A stretch of 6,193 bases of DNA from an uncultured Arenimonas sp. (GTDB lineage: Bacteria > Pseudomonadota > Gammaproteobacteria > Xanthomonadales > Xanthomonadaceae). How positions within the stretch are numbered: position 1 is the first letter of the stretch; each line of letters starts with the position of its first letter. The stretch is taken from the NCBI GenBank assembly GCA_946480565.1, contig CAMLKR010000138.1:1-6193 (forward strand), read 5' to 3'. Shown piece by piece: positions 1 through 4,993 of the stretch. The notes beneath the pieces are model-generated. The model made no database searches. It worked only from the letters and a program-made list of their open reading frames with translations, and was not told the DNA's origin. The position numbers were made by a program, and so were the translations under genes.

Positions 1-205
1 CGCGGAAGTGGCGGTAGAAGGCCGCCGGCACCACGCCGGCCTCGCGGGTGATCTCGCGCAGGCCCAGCGAGGTGTAGCTGCGGCCCTGCCCGATCAGCGC
101 CAGCGCCGCGTCGACCAGCCGCTGCCGGGTGCGCTCCTTGCGCTCGATCCGGCTGACCGGGGCCTCGGCGTCGGGCGACAGCGCGGCGGGTTTGCTGGGG
201 GGCAA
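1..205 (-). CDS. TetR-family transcriptional regulator, DesT/FabR-like, N-terminal part (runs off window)
   Basis: Probable repressor of the divergent oxidoreductase-desaturase operon. Only the first 68 codons are present; the ligand-binding C-terminal part lies outside the window. The translation contains a typical TetR DNA-binding domain: a basic lead-in (ERKERTRQRL, about residues 21-30), a first helix (LVDAALALIG), then the helix-turn-helix TSLGLREITREAG followed by VVPAAFYRHFR. The SLxLREITREAG and PxxFYRHF pattern is characteristic of the FabR/DesT group, which senses the balance of saturated and unsaturated acyl-CoA and controls unsaturated fatty acid synthesis. No ATG or GTG is available in frame. 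I chose the TTG at 205 because a GGAG ribosome site lies six bases upstream, and this gives a short acidic/proline tail before the domain. Divergence from desCB-like genes with a palindrome between them supports the role. The ligand is inferred. Confidence 0.9.
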   Translation of the reverse strand, partial: MPPSKPAALSPDAEAPVSRIERKERTRQRLVDAALALIGQGRSYTSLGLREITREAGVVPAAFYRHFR

Positions 206-211
206 GGCGGT

Positions 212-215
212 CTCC
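212..215 (-). promoter_or_regulatory. Ribosome binding site supporting the TTG start of the TetR gene
   Basis: On the minus strand this reads GGAG, six bases before the TTG at 205. It is the only good Shine-Dalgarno-like match near the beginning of the regulator's open frame, and it decides the start in the absence of any ATG or GTG. Confidence 0.5.
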
Positions 216-247
216 GGGGAGCCGGGGCGGCCCCGGGGCTGGACGCG

Positions 248-253
248 AGTATA
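248..253 (-). promoter_or_regulatory. Candidate -10 box of the TetR gene
   Basis: Read on the minus strand this is TATACT, five of six matches to the sigma-70 -10 consensus, in a stretch otherwise made of G and C. Initiation here would give a leader of about 35 bases before the TTG at 205. No good -35 hexamer lies 16-18 bases upstream (ACCCGG or similar), so the promoter would be weak or need an activator. Confidence 0.35.
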
Positions 254-279
254 GGCGGCCGACCCCGGGGCCGGGTTTT

Positions 280-299
280 GGAGTGGAAACTCCGTTTCC
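280..299. repeat. Two overlapping inverted repeats in the divergent spacer
   Basis: The sequence GGAGTGGAAACTCCGTTTCC contains two perfect, mutually exclusive inverted repeats. GGAGT pairs with ACTCC around a four-base centre (280-293). GGAAAC pairs with GTTTCC around a three-base centre (285-299). They lie just left of the candidate operator at 304-321, within the AT-richer island between the divergent genes. They could be a second regulator site or a local structural element; the sequence does not tell which. Confidence 0.45.
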
Positions 300-303
300 T
301 TTC

Positions 304-321
304 GGTAAACATATGTTCACC
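304..321. promoter_or_regulatory. Candidate operator of the TetR/DesT-like repressor (18-bp near-palindrome)
   Basis: GGTAAACATATGTTCACC is an 18-bp inverted repeat with a single mismatched pair (A307 against C318). Its GTnAAC-N4-GTTCAC form resembles, from memory, DesT operators of Pseudomonas (GTGAAC and GTTnAC half-sites around four bases). It lies 17 bases upstream of the oxidoreductase start codon and contains TATGTT (312-317), a possible -10, so a bound repressor would block initiation of the desaturase operon. It is about 100 bases upstream of the TetR start and could also allow autoregulation. No convincing -35 is visible. The binding role is inferred from position and symmetry. Confidence 0.65.
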
Positions 322-338
322 CAAAAGCCGGACCCGCC

Positions 339-1433
339 ATGCGCCCCGCCGCCGCACCGACCACCGCCAATATTTCCCGCATCCGCAGGCTGTGGCGGCA
401 TCCGCTGTGGGCGCCACTGAACGACTCGGCCGCCTGGGACCGGGTTGCCCAGGTCCTCGATCCGGCCTGGTCGTTCACTGAAACCCGGGCGCGGGTGCTG
501 CGCGTGGTGGACGAGGCGCCCGGGGTGCGCAGCCTGTGGCTGCGGTCCAACCGCCGGTTCGCCGGCTTTCTGCCGGGCCAGCACGTTCTGTTGGAGCTCG
601 AGATCGCCGGCGCGCGCCAGGCCCGCTGCTTCAGCCTCTCGCAGGCGCCGCGCGCCGACGGCCTGCTGCGGCTGACGATCAAGGCCAAGCCCGGCGGGCC
701 GGTCTCGACCGCCGCATCGGCCCTGCGGCCCGGCCAGGTGGTCCGGCTGGGCCCCGCCCAGGGAGACTTTCGGCCGCGCGAAGACCGCGCGCCCCTGCTG
801 ATGCTCGCCGCCGGCAGCGGCATCACGCCGATGATGGCCCTGCTGCAGGCGATGGCCGGGACGCAGCCGGACCGCGACGTGGTGCTGCTGCAGGTCGCGC
901 GTACGCCGGACGACCGGATCTTCGCCGACGAACTGCAGGCGCTGGCGCCGCGCTTCCCGGGACTGCGCCTGCAGTTCCACCACAGCGCCATGCAGGGCCG
1001 GCCCGACGCCGCGGCCATCGCCGCCGCGGTGCCCGACTGGCGCGAACGCGAAACCCTGCTCTGCGGCCCCGACGGCTTCATGCGCCAGGTCGAGGCGATG
1101 TTCGACGCGGTGGGCCAACGCGGCCGCCTGCAGAGCGAAAGTTTCGGCCGCCGCGCCCCGCCGGTGGATCCGGACGCCACGCAGCACGCGGTCGCCTACG
1201 GCGAGGCCGCCAGCTTCGTCGCCCGCGCCGGCCAGACCCTGCTCGACGCCGCGGAAGCCGCCGGCCTGCAGCCGAAGTTCGGCTGCCGCCGCGGCATCTG
1301 CCGCACCTGCCAGTGCCGCAAGCGCAGCGGCACGGTCACCAACCTGCTCACCGGCCGGGCCTCGGGCCCGGGCGAGGAGTGGATCCAGTTGTGCATCTCG
1401 ACGCCCGACAGCGCCGTCGAGCTGATGCCGTGA
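339..1433 (+). CDS. desC: NAD(P)H:ferredoxin-type oxidoreductase with FAD, NAD and 2Fe-2S domains, electron donor of the desaturase (DesC-like)
   Basis: A 364-residue cytosolic electron-transfer flavoprotein that would take electrons from NAD(P)H through FAD to a 2Fe-2S cluster and on to the desaturase encoded next. Residues 1-45 form an extra N-terminal segment. About 48-145 is the FAD-binding barrel, with the flavin motif RCFSL at 96-100. About 150-265 is the pyridine-nucleotide domain, with AAGSGITPM at 157-165 and the LLCGPDGFM element at 240-248. About 283-364 is a plant-type ferredoxin domain with Cys316-x4-Cys321-x2-Cys324-x27-Cys352, the complete ligand set. The ATG at 339 has only a weak ribosome site, but the frame and domain start fit it. 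The stop is 14 bases before the next start, so the two genes form an operon. The same domain order occurs in Pseudomonas DesC and mycobacterial Rv3230c, partners of membrane desaturases. The family is certain; the symbol rests on gene context. Confidence 0.93.
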   Translation: MRPAAAPTTANISRIRRLWRHPLWAPLNDSAAWDRVAQVLDPAWSFTETRARVLRVVDEAPGVRSLWLRSNRRFAGFLPGQHVLLELEIAGARQARCFSLSQAPRADGLLRLTIKAKPGGPVSTAASALRPGQVVRLGPAQGDFRPREDRAPLLMLAAGSGITPMMALLQAMAGTQPDRDVVLLQVARTPDDRIFADELQALAPRFPGLRLQFHHSAMQGRPDAAAIAAAVPDWRERETLLCGPDGFMRQVEAMFDAVGQRGRLQSESFGRRAPPVDPDATQHAVAYGEAASFVARAGQTLLDAAEAAGLQPKFGCRRGICRTCQCRKRSGTVTNLLTGRASGPGEEWIQLCISTPDSAVELMP

Positions 1434-1437
1434 AAAC

Positions 1438-1442
1438 GAGGA
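1438..1442 (+). promoter_or_regulatory. Ribosome binding site deciding the desaturase start
   Basis: GAGGA stands five bases before the ATG at 1448. This favours that start over the in-frame GTG at 1430, which overlaps the oxidoreductase stop codon and has no comparable site in front of it. Confidence 0.7.
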
Positions 1443-1447
1443 AGACC

Positions 1448-2533
1448 ATGATCGCCAAGACCCGTCTCGACCCCGAATCGCTGGCCCGCTTCCAGGCCGA
1501 ACTCGACGCGCTCCGCGACGAAGCCTTTGCAGCGGTGGGCGAAGCCGACGCCCGGCACATCCGCCGCGTGCGCGGCACCGTGCAGGGTGCGGCCATCGCC
1601 GGCCGCGGCCTGCTGATGTTCGGCTGGGGACCGGTCAGCTGGATCGCCGGCGTGCTCAGCCTGGCCGCGGCCAAGATCCTGGAAAACATGGAGATCGGCC
1701 ACAACGTGATGCACGGCCAGTACGACTTCATGAACGATCCGTCGTTCAATTCGGCCACCTACGAGTGGGACATCGTCTGCGACGGCGACCACTGGCGGAA
1801 CTCGCACAACGTCGAACACCACGACCACACCAACATCCTCGGCAAGGACCACGACTTCGGCTACGGCATGCTGCGCCTGAGCGACCAGCAGAAGTGGAAG
1901 CCCGCGACCCTGCTGCAGCCGCTGTGGTACCTGCTGCTGTGCCTGAACTTCCAGTGGGGCGTGGCCGTGCACGACATCAAGATCGGCCGCTTCGTGAAAG
2001 GGCGCATGAAGCGCGACGAGTTCCGCGAACGCATGCGGCCCTTCCTGCGCAAGGCCGGGCGCCAGCTGTTCAAGGACTACGTGCTGTTCCCGGCGCTGGC
2101 CTTCTGGCAGTGGCCGCGCGTGCTGCTGGGCAACCTGGCGGCGAACCTGATCCGCAACGTGTGGACCAACGCCATCATCTTCTGCGGCCACTTCACGCAA
2201 AACGTGCAGACCTACACCCGGCGCGAGGTGGAGCAGGAAACCCGCGGCGGCTGGTACCTGCGCCAGATCCAGGGATCGAGCAACCTCGAGGGCGGCCGGC
2301 TCTTCCACGTGATGACCGGCTACCTCAGCCATCAGATCGAACACCATCTCTTCCCCGACCTGCCGGCGCCGCACTATGCCCGCATCGCGCCGCGCGTGCG
2401 GGAGATCTGCGCGCGTTACGGCGTGCACTACAACAGCGGCGGGTTCTGGAAGCAGTACGCGGGCGTGTTGGCGCGCATCGTCCGGCATTCACTGCCGACC
2501 CGGCCGGCGCCGGTGGCTGCAGACGCGCGCTGA
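1448..2533 (+). CDS. desB: Membrane fatty acid desaturase, di-iron, DesB/DesA3-like (probable acyl-CoA delta-9 desaturase)
   Basis: A 361-residue integral membrane desaturase that would insert a cis double bond into saturated acyl chains using O2 and electrons from the reductase encoded just upstream. All three histidine boxes are intact: H85-NVM-H89, H120-NVE-H124-H125 and H295-QIE-H299-H300 followed by LFP. A further conserved-looking GHFT stands at 247-250. The HQIEHHLFP form of the third box places it in the large DesA family (COG3239-type) rather than the stearoyl-CoA SCD type. Hydrophobic stretches lie near 50-77, 155-175 and 211-247. I start it at ATG 1448, which has a good ribosome site; the open frame extends far upstream only as an overlap of the preceding gene. 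Pairing with a DesC-like reductase and a DesT-like regulator argues for an acyl-CoA delta-9 enzyme that adjusts membrane fluidity aerobically. Regiospecificity cannot be read from the sequence. Confidence 0.93.
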   Translation: MIAKTRLDPESLARFQAELDALRDEAFAAVGEADARHIRRVRGTVQGAAIAGRGLLMFGWGPVSWIAGVLSLAAAKILENMEIGHNVMHGQYDFMNDPSFNSATYEWDIVCDGDHWRNSHNVEHHDHTNILGKDHDFGYGMLRLSDQQKWKPATLLQPLWYLLLCLNFQWGVAVHDIKIGRFVKGRMKRDEFRERMRPFLRKAGRQLFKDYVLFPALAFWQWPRVLLGNLAANLIRNVWTNAIIFCGHFTQNVQTYTRREVEQETRGGWYLRQIQGSSNLEGGRLFHVMTGYLSHQIEHHLFPDLPAPHYARIAPRVREICARYGVHYNSGGFWKQYAGVLARIVRHSLPTRPAPVAADAR

Positions 2534-2546
2534 GCCGCGCGTCTGC
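2519..2546. terminator. Convergent GC hairpin, probable bidirectional terminator
   Basis: GCAGACGCGCG (2519-2529) and CGCGCGTCTGC (2536-2546) are perfect 11-base complements around a six-base loop. The desaturase stop codon (2531-2533) lies in that loop. The convergent lipoprotein gene ends 18 bases further right. No run of T follows on either strand, so it is not a textbook intrinsic terminator, but its strength and position between convergent genes suit a shared transcription stop or a 3'-end stabiliser. Confidence 0.6.
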
Positions 2547-2563
2547 GGCGATCCACGGCCGGC

Positions 2564-3478
2564 TCAGGGCGCGGTCGCCATGCCCGCGGTGGCGTCGGGG
2601 TAGCGGCCCACCCACAGCGGCGTCGGCTGCTGCTCCGAACCGACCAACACGGCGCCGGGCGTGGCCGACAGCGCCATGGCCTCGGCCTTGCGCATGGCCG
2701 GGCGCGGCAGCGCCAGCGGATCGCGCAGCAGCACGGTCGCCCAGGCCTCGTCGGGCTGCCGTCGCCACAGGTAGAGGCCTTCGTAGGTCAACACGGCAAG
2801 TTCGCGGCCGTCTTCGCTCAGGTCCAGGCCGGTGACCGCACCGGAGATCGCACCGGGGCGGGGTGAGCCCAGGTAATCGGCGAGGAGCGGTTCGTCCTGG
2901 CCGGCGGCGGACAGCGGCACGCGATACAGCCGCGCCGGCTGGTCGCGCTTGCTCAGCACCAGCAGCTCGCCGCGCGCCTGGTCCACCGCGATGCCCTCGC
3001 TGTCGCGGGGACCGTCGGGATAGCGGAAGCGCAGCGACCAAGCGATGCGAACGTGGGTCGCCGCCGCGTCCGGTTCGGGCACCGCGTGCACCACCACGTG
3101 GTCGCGGCGCGCGCGGTTGTCGCCGGTGTCGCCGATCAGCAGCCAGTCGCGCGAGGCCTGGCGCCAGCGCGCCATCGCCTCGGTGTCGCGCAGCCAGGCG
3201 CCCGACACCCAGACGCGGCCCATGGCCTGGCCCTCGCTGCCCAGCCGGTAGAGGCGCGCGAAGCTGCCGCTGTCGTTGATGCTCCACAGTACGCCGGGCT
3301 GCCGGTGCGAGGCGACCAGGCCGCTCATCTCGGCCAGGGCCCGATCCTGGACGCGGAACGCGCCCTCGGGCAGCGGCGCCTCGGCACCGGCGCAGGCGGC
3401 GAGGCCCAGAGCCGCGGCCAGTGGCATCAGCCACCGCCGCGGCCGGTCGGTCGTGGCGCGGGCGACGGGCGCGGCCAT
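2564..3478 (-). CDS. Predicted lipoprotein of unknown function, beta-propeller-like
   Basis: A 304-residue exported protein that I cannot assign to a characterised family. The N-terminus has arginines (R12, R14, R15), a hydrophobic stretch and the lipobox L26-A-A-C29, so a signal-peptidase-II lipoprotein anchored at C29 is likely. Recognisable elements are NDSG (68-71), RDTEAMA (98-103 region), IGDTGDNRARR (115-125), DSEGIAVD (159-166), VTGLDLSEDGR (215-225) and KAEAMAL (264-270). The repeated short strands and E-[AG]-[MI]-A motifs resemble WD40/NHL-like propellers and secreted 'GDxGDN' proteins of unknown role. The start at 3478 is chosen because it overlaps the stop of the upstream PepSY gene in TGATG, which implies translational coupling, and because it yields the signal. 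ATG 3427 would also keep the lipobox but loses the basic N-region. The open frame reaching to 3760 is upstream overlap. Co-expression with a PepSY protein next to a PhoPQ-like system suggests an envelope role (inference). Confidence 0.82.
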   Translation of the reverse strand: MAAPVARATTDRPRRWLMPLAAALGLAACAGAEAPLPEGAFRVQDRALAEMSGLVASHRQPGVLWSINDSGSFARLYRLGSEGQAMGRVWVSGAWLRDTEAMARWRQASRDWLLIGDTGDNRARRDHVVVHAVPEPDAAATHVRIAWSLRFRYPDGPRDSEGIAVDQARGELLVLSKRDQPARLYRVPLSAAGQDEPLLADYLGSPRPGAISGAVTGLDLSEDGRELAVLTYEGLYLWRRQPDEAWATVLLRDPLALPRPAMRKAEAMALSATPGAVLVGSEQQPTPLWVGRYPDATAGMATAP

Positions 3479-3909
3479 CAGTCGTCGTTGTCGTGGCGGA
3501 CGTTGAGCACGCGGCCGTCGTAGCCGCTGATGCGCAGTTCGACGCGCATGCCCTGGGCGTCGAGCGCCTCCGCGTCCCACAGAGCGCCTTCGCGGTCGAG
3601 GTCGTGCACCTGCCGGAAACCGGCGCGCTCCAGTTCCGCCAGCACCTGCGGCAGTTCGATCAGGGGGCGCGCCGACAGCGCGTCGAAGACCTCGCCGCTG
3701 GCCGGGTCCATCGCGACTTCGCCCCACAGGCCATTGGCGCGACGGACTTCCGCCTCCCACAGGCCGTCGTCGAACTCGAGCTCGCGGACCTCGGCGTAAC
3801 CGGCGGCGCGCAGGGTATCGGCGACGTCGGCCGGGCCGGCATTGGCGGCGGAGACGGCGGTGCTGAGGCTGGCCAGGGCCAGGGCGGCGATCAGGGGGGT
3901 CTTGGTCAT
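3478..3909 (-). CDS. Secreted protein with two tandem PepSY-like repeats
   Basis: A 143-residue periplasmic protein. It has a clear Sec signal peptide (about residues 1-21, TKTPLIAALALASLSTAVSA, with a VSA-A cleavage site). The mature part consists of two copies of the same fold unit. Repeat 1 (about 27-76) has AGYAEVRELEFDDGLWEAE, then a D-P-ASGEVFD strand. Repeat 2 (about 87-136) has AGFRQVHDL, GALWDAEALD, then a GYDGRVLN strand. Each shows the helix, two strands and D-x-x-x-G-x-V/L end typical of PepSY domains, which are generally thought to bind or modulate partner proteins outside the cytoplasm. The tail is acidic (HDNDD). GGAGAA five bases before ATG 3909 is a good ribosome site. It is the first gene of a two-gene operon with the lipoprotein and is divergent from a second PepSY gene beside a two-component system. 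Its exact function is unknown. Confidence 0.88.
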   Translation of the reverse strand: MTKTPLIAALALASLSTAVSAANAGPADVADTLRAAGYAEVRELEFDDGLWEAEVRRANGLWGEVAMDPASGEVFDALSARPLIELPQVLAELERAGFRQVHDLDREGALWDAEALDAQGMRVELRISGYDGRVLNVRHDNDD

Positions 3910-4028
3910 CGGGGTTCTCCGTTGGGGTGCCGGGATGGCGCTGTGGAAACCAGTCTCCGGAGCGGCCCTAACACCGGAATGAGCGTGCCGTTCACCCAGA
4001 AGTTAGGCCGCTGCGGCATCCTTCCGGC
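3910..4028. promoter_or_regulatory. Divergent promoter region between the two PepSY operons
   Basis: This 119-base spacer must hold the promoters of both operons. I see CTCCGGAG (3955-3962), a perfect 8-base palindrome. I also see a longer dyad formed by CGGCCCTAAC (3963-3972) and GTTAGGCCG (4002-4010), complementary apart from one extra C, with centres about 38 bases apart. GTTCACCCAGAAG (3990-4002) nearly repeats a sequence at the desaturase operator. Classical -35/-10 pairs are not obvious on either strand, which fits activator-dependent promoters. Control by the adjacent OmpR-type regulator is likely by context, but I cannot point to a proven binding box. Confidence 0.5.
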
Positions 4029-4331
4029 ATGCGCGCCCGCCACCTGATGCTGCCCCTGCTCTGCATGCTTCCCTTCGGAGGCCAGGCCCGCGACACGCTG
4101 TCCGAACGCGACCACGAGCAGGTGCGCGCCGCCGTGGCGCGCGGCGAGATGGTGCCGCTGGCCGATGTGCTGGCCGATGCGCAGCGGCGCCATCCGGGCG
4201 TGGTGCTGGAAGTGGAACTCGAGGAGGGTGAGTACGAGGTCGAGATCCTGGGTGACGACGGCGTGATCCGCGAACTCGAGTACGACGTGCGCACCGGCGC
4301 CCTGCTCGAGGTCGAGATCGAGGAAGACTGA
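4029..4331 (+). CDS. Small acidic secreted PepSY-domain protein
   Basis: A 100-residue protein with a short signal peptide (hydrophobic LMLPLLCMLPFG, likely cleavage after GGQA near residue 20). One PepSY domain covers about 42-96: VPLADVLADAQRRHPG, then strands VVLEVELEEGEYEVEIL and the turn GDDGVIRELEYDVRTGALLEVE. The mature part is strikingly acidic: about 24 Asp/Glu in some 80 residues, ending EVEIEED. Such a surface could bind cations or cationic peptides, the signals classically linked to PhoQ, but that is inference. Cys12 is not in a proper lipobox, so I do not call it a lipoprotein. ATG 4029 has a weak ribosome site; ATG 4047 (Met7) would leave a shorter signal with no better site. 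Its stop overlaps the response-regulator start in TGATG, so it is the first gene of a PepSY-regulator-kinase operon and probably an accessory modulator of the kinase. Confidence 0.87.
   Translation: MRARHLMLPLLCMLPFGGQARDTLSERDHEQVRAAVARGEMVPLADVLADAQRRHPGVVLEVELEEGEYEVEILGDDGVIRELEYDVRTGALLEVEIEED
4320..4324 (+). promoter_or_regulatory. Ribosome binding site of the response regulator inside the PepSY gene end
   Basis: GAGGA stands six bases before ATG 4331 and within the last codons of the PepSY gene (the IEED tail). Together with the TGATG overlap it supports translational coupling. Confidence 0.65.
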
Positions 4332-4993
4332 TGCGCGTGCTGCTGGTCGAGGACGACGCCGACCTCGCGCAGCGCCTCGTCGCCGCGCTCGCCGAGGCCG
4401 GTTATGCAGTGGACCACGCCGCCGACGGCGTCGACGCCGAATTCCGCGGCCAGACCGAAACCTACGACGCCGCCGTGCTCGACCTCGGCCTGCCCGGCAT
4501 GGATGGCCTGGCGGTGCTGGACGCCTGGCGCGGCAATCGCCAGCGCCTGCCGGTGATCGTGCTGACCGCGCGCGGCCGCTGGCACGACAAGCTGGCCGGC
4601 TTCGACGCCGGCGCCGACGATTACCTGGTCAAGCCCTTCTCCACCGAGGAGCTGGTGCTGCGCCTGCGCGCGCTGATCCGCCGCAGCGGCGGCCACGCGC
4701 ATCCGCAGCTGGCCTGCGGTGCGCTGGCGCTGGACGACAACGCCGGCCGCTTCACGCTGCGCGGCGACGAGCTGTCCTTGACCGCGCAGGAGCATCGCAT
4801 CCTGGCCTACCTGATGCACCGCCGCGACGCGACGGTGAGCCGCGGCGAGCTGGGCGAACACGTGTACGAACAGGGCTACGACCCGGATTCGAACGTGCTG
4901 GACGTGCTGATCGGCCGCATCCGCCGCAAGATCGGCGCCGAACGCCTGGTGACCGAGCGCGGCAGGGGTTTCCGCCTGGTGGAGCGGCCGTGA
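4331..4993 (+). CDS. OmpR/PhoP-family DNA-binding response regulator
   Basis: A 220-residue cytoplasmic transcription factor activated by phosphorylation from the kinase encoded next. The receiver domain (1-~118) has the acidic pocket D8/D9 (LLVEDDADLAQRL), the phospho-acceptor D51 (AVLDLGLPGMDG), T79 in VIVLTARG, and K101-P102 (DDYLVKPFS). The output domain (~125-218) is a winged helix of the OmpR type: SLTAQEHRILAYLM, VSRGELGEHVYEQGYDPDSNVLDV in two parts around 169-192, the recognition helix VLIGRIRRKIG, and the wing RLVTERGRGFRL. The length is normal and all key residues are intact. The pairing with a DLxHxLKTP kinase and PepSY proteins places it in the PhoP/PmrA/QseB-like branch. The symbol is withheld because these paralogues cannot be separated by eye. 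It overlaps the neighbours on both sides by one and four bases and probably regulates its own operon and the divergent one. Confidence 0.95.
   Translation: MRVLLVEDDADLAQRLVAALAEAGYAVDHAADGVDAEFRGQTETYDAAVLDLGLPGMDGLAVLDAWRGNRQRLPVIVLTARGRWHDKLAGFDAGADDYLVKPFSTEELVLRLRALIRRSGGHAHPQLACGALALDDNAGRFTLRGDELSLTAQEHRILAYLMHRRDATVSRGELGEHVYEQGYDPDSNVLDVLIGRIRRKIGAERLVTERGRGFRLVERP
4981..4984 (+). promoter_or_regulatory. Ribosome binding site deciding the GTG start of the sensor kinase
   Basis: GGAG lies five bases before the GTG at 4990. There is no ATG nearby in frame, and this start preserves the complete first transmembrane segment. Confidence 0.6.

Noticed and set aside
313..420. Small plus-strand frame of 35 codons starting at the ATG within the operator palindrome
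   Set aside because: No ribosome site, proline-rich noise overlapping the oxidoreductase start in another frame; the ATG is a by-product of the palindrome centre.
317..1180. Long minus-strand open frame opposite the oxidoreductase
   Set aside because: Antisense shadow of a clearly recognised gene in GC-rich DNA; arginine/serine-rich, no domain resemblance.
536..1447. Upstream extension of the desaturase frame
   Set aside because: Low-complexity Arg/Ala/Pro translation overlapping the oxidoreductase; ATG 1448 has a good ribosome site and a normal family length.
1196..2488. 430-codon minus-strand open frame opposite the desaturase
   Set aside because: Mirrors the desaturase (long His/Val runs from antisense of its codons); the plus strand has three intact histidine boxes.
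1765..2835. Plus-strand frame overlapping the desaturase and lipoprotein genes
   Set aside because: Crosses two well-supported genes on different strands; composition is Arg/Ala/Pro-rich noise.
2325..3434. Alternative minus-strand frame over the lipoprotein gene
   Set aside because: Overlaps both the lipoprotein and the desaturase end; no signal or motif, unlike the lipobox frame.
3479..3760. N-terminal extension of the lipoprotein frame
   Set aside because: Overlaps the PepSY gene in another frame with Arg/Gly-rich noise; the TGATG-coupled start at 3478 gives a proper lipoprotein signal.
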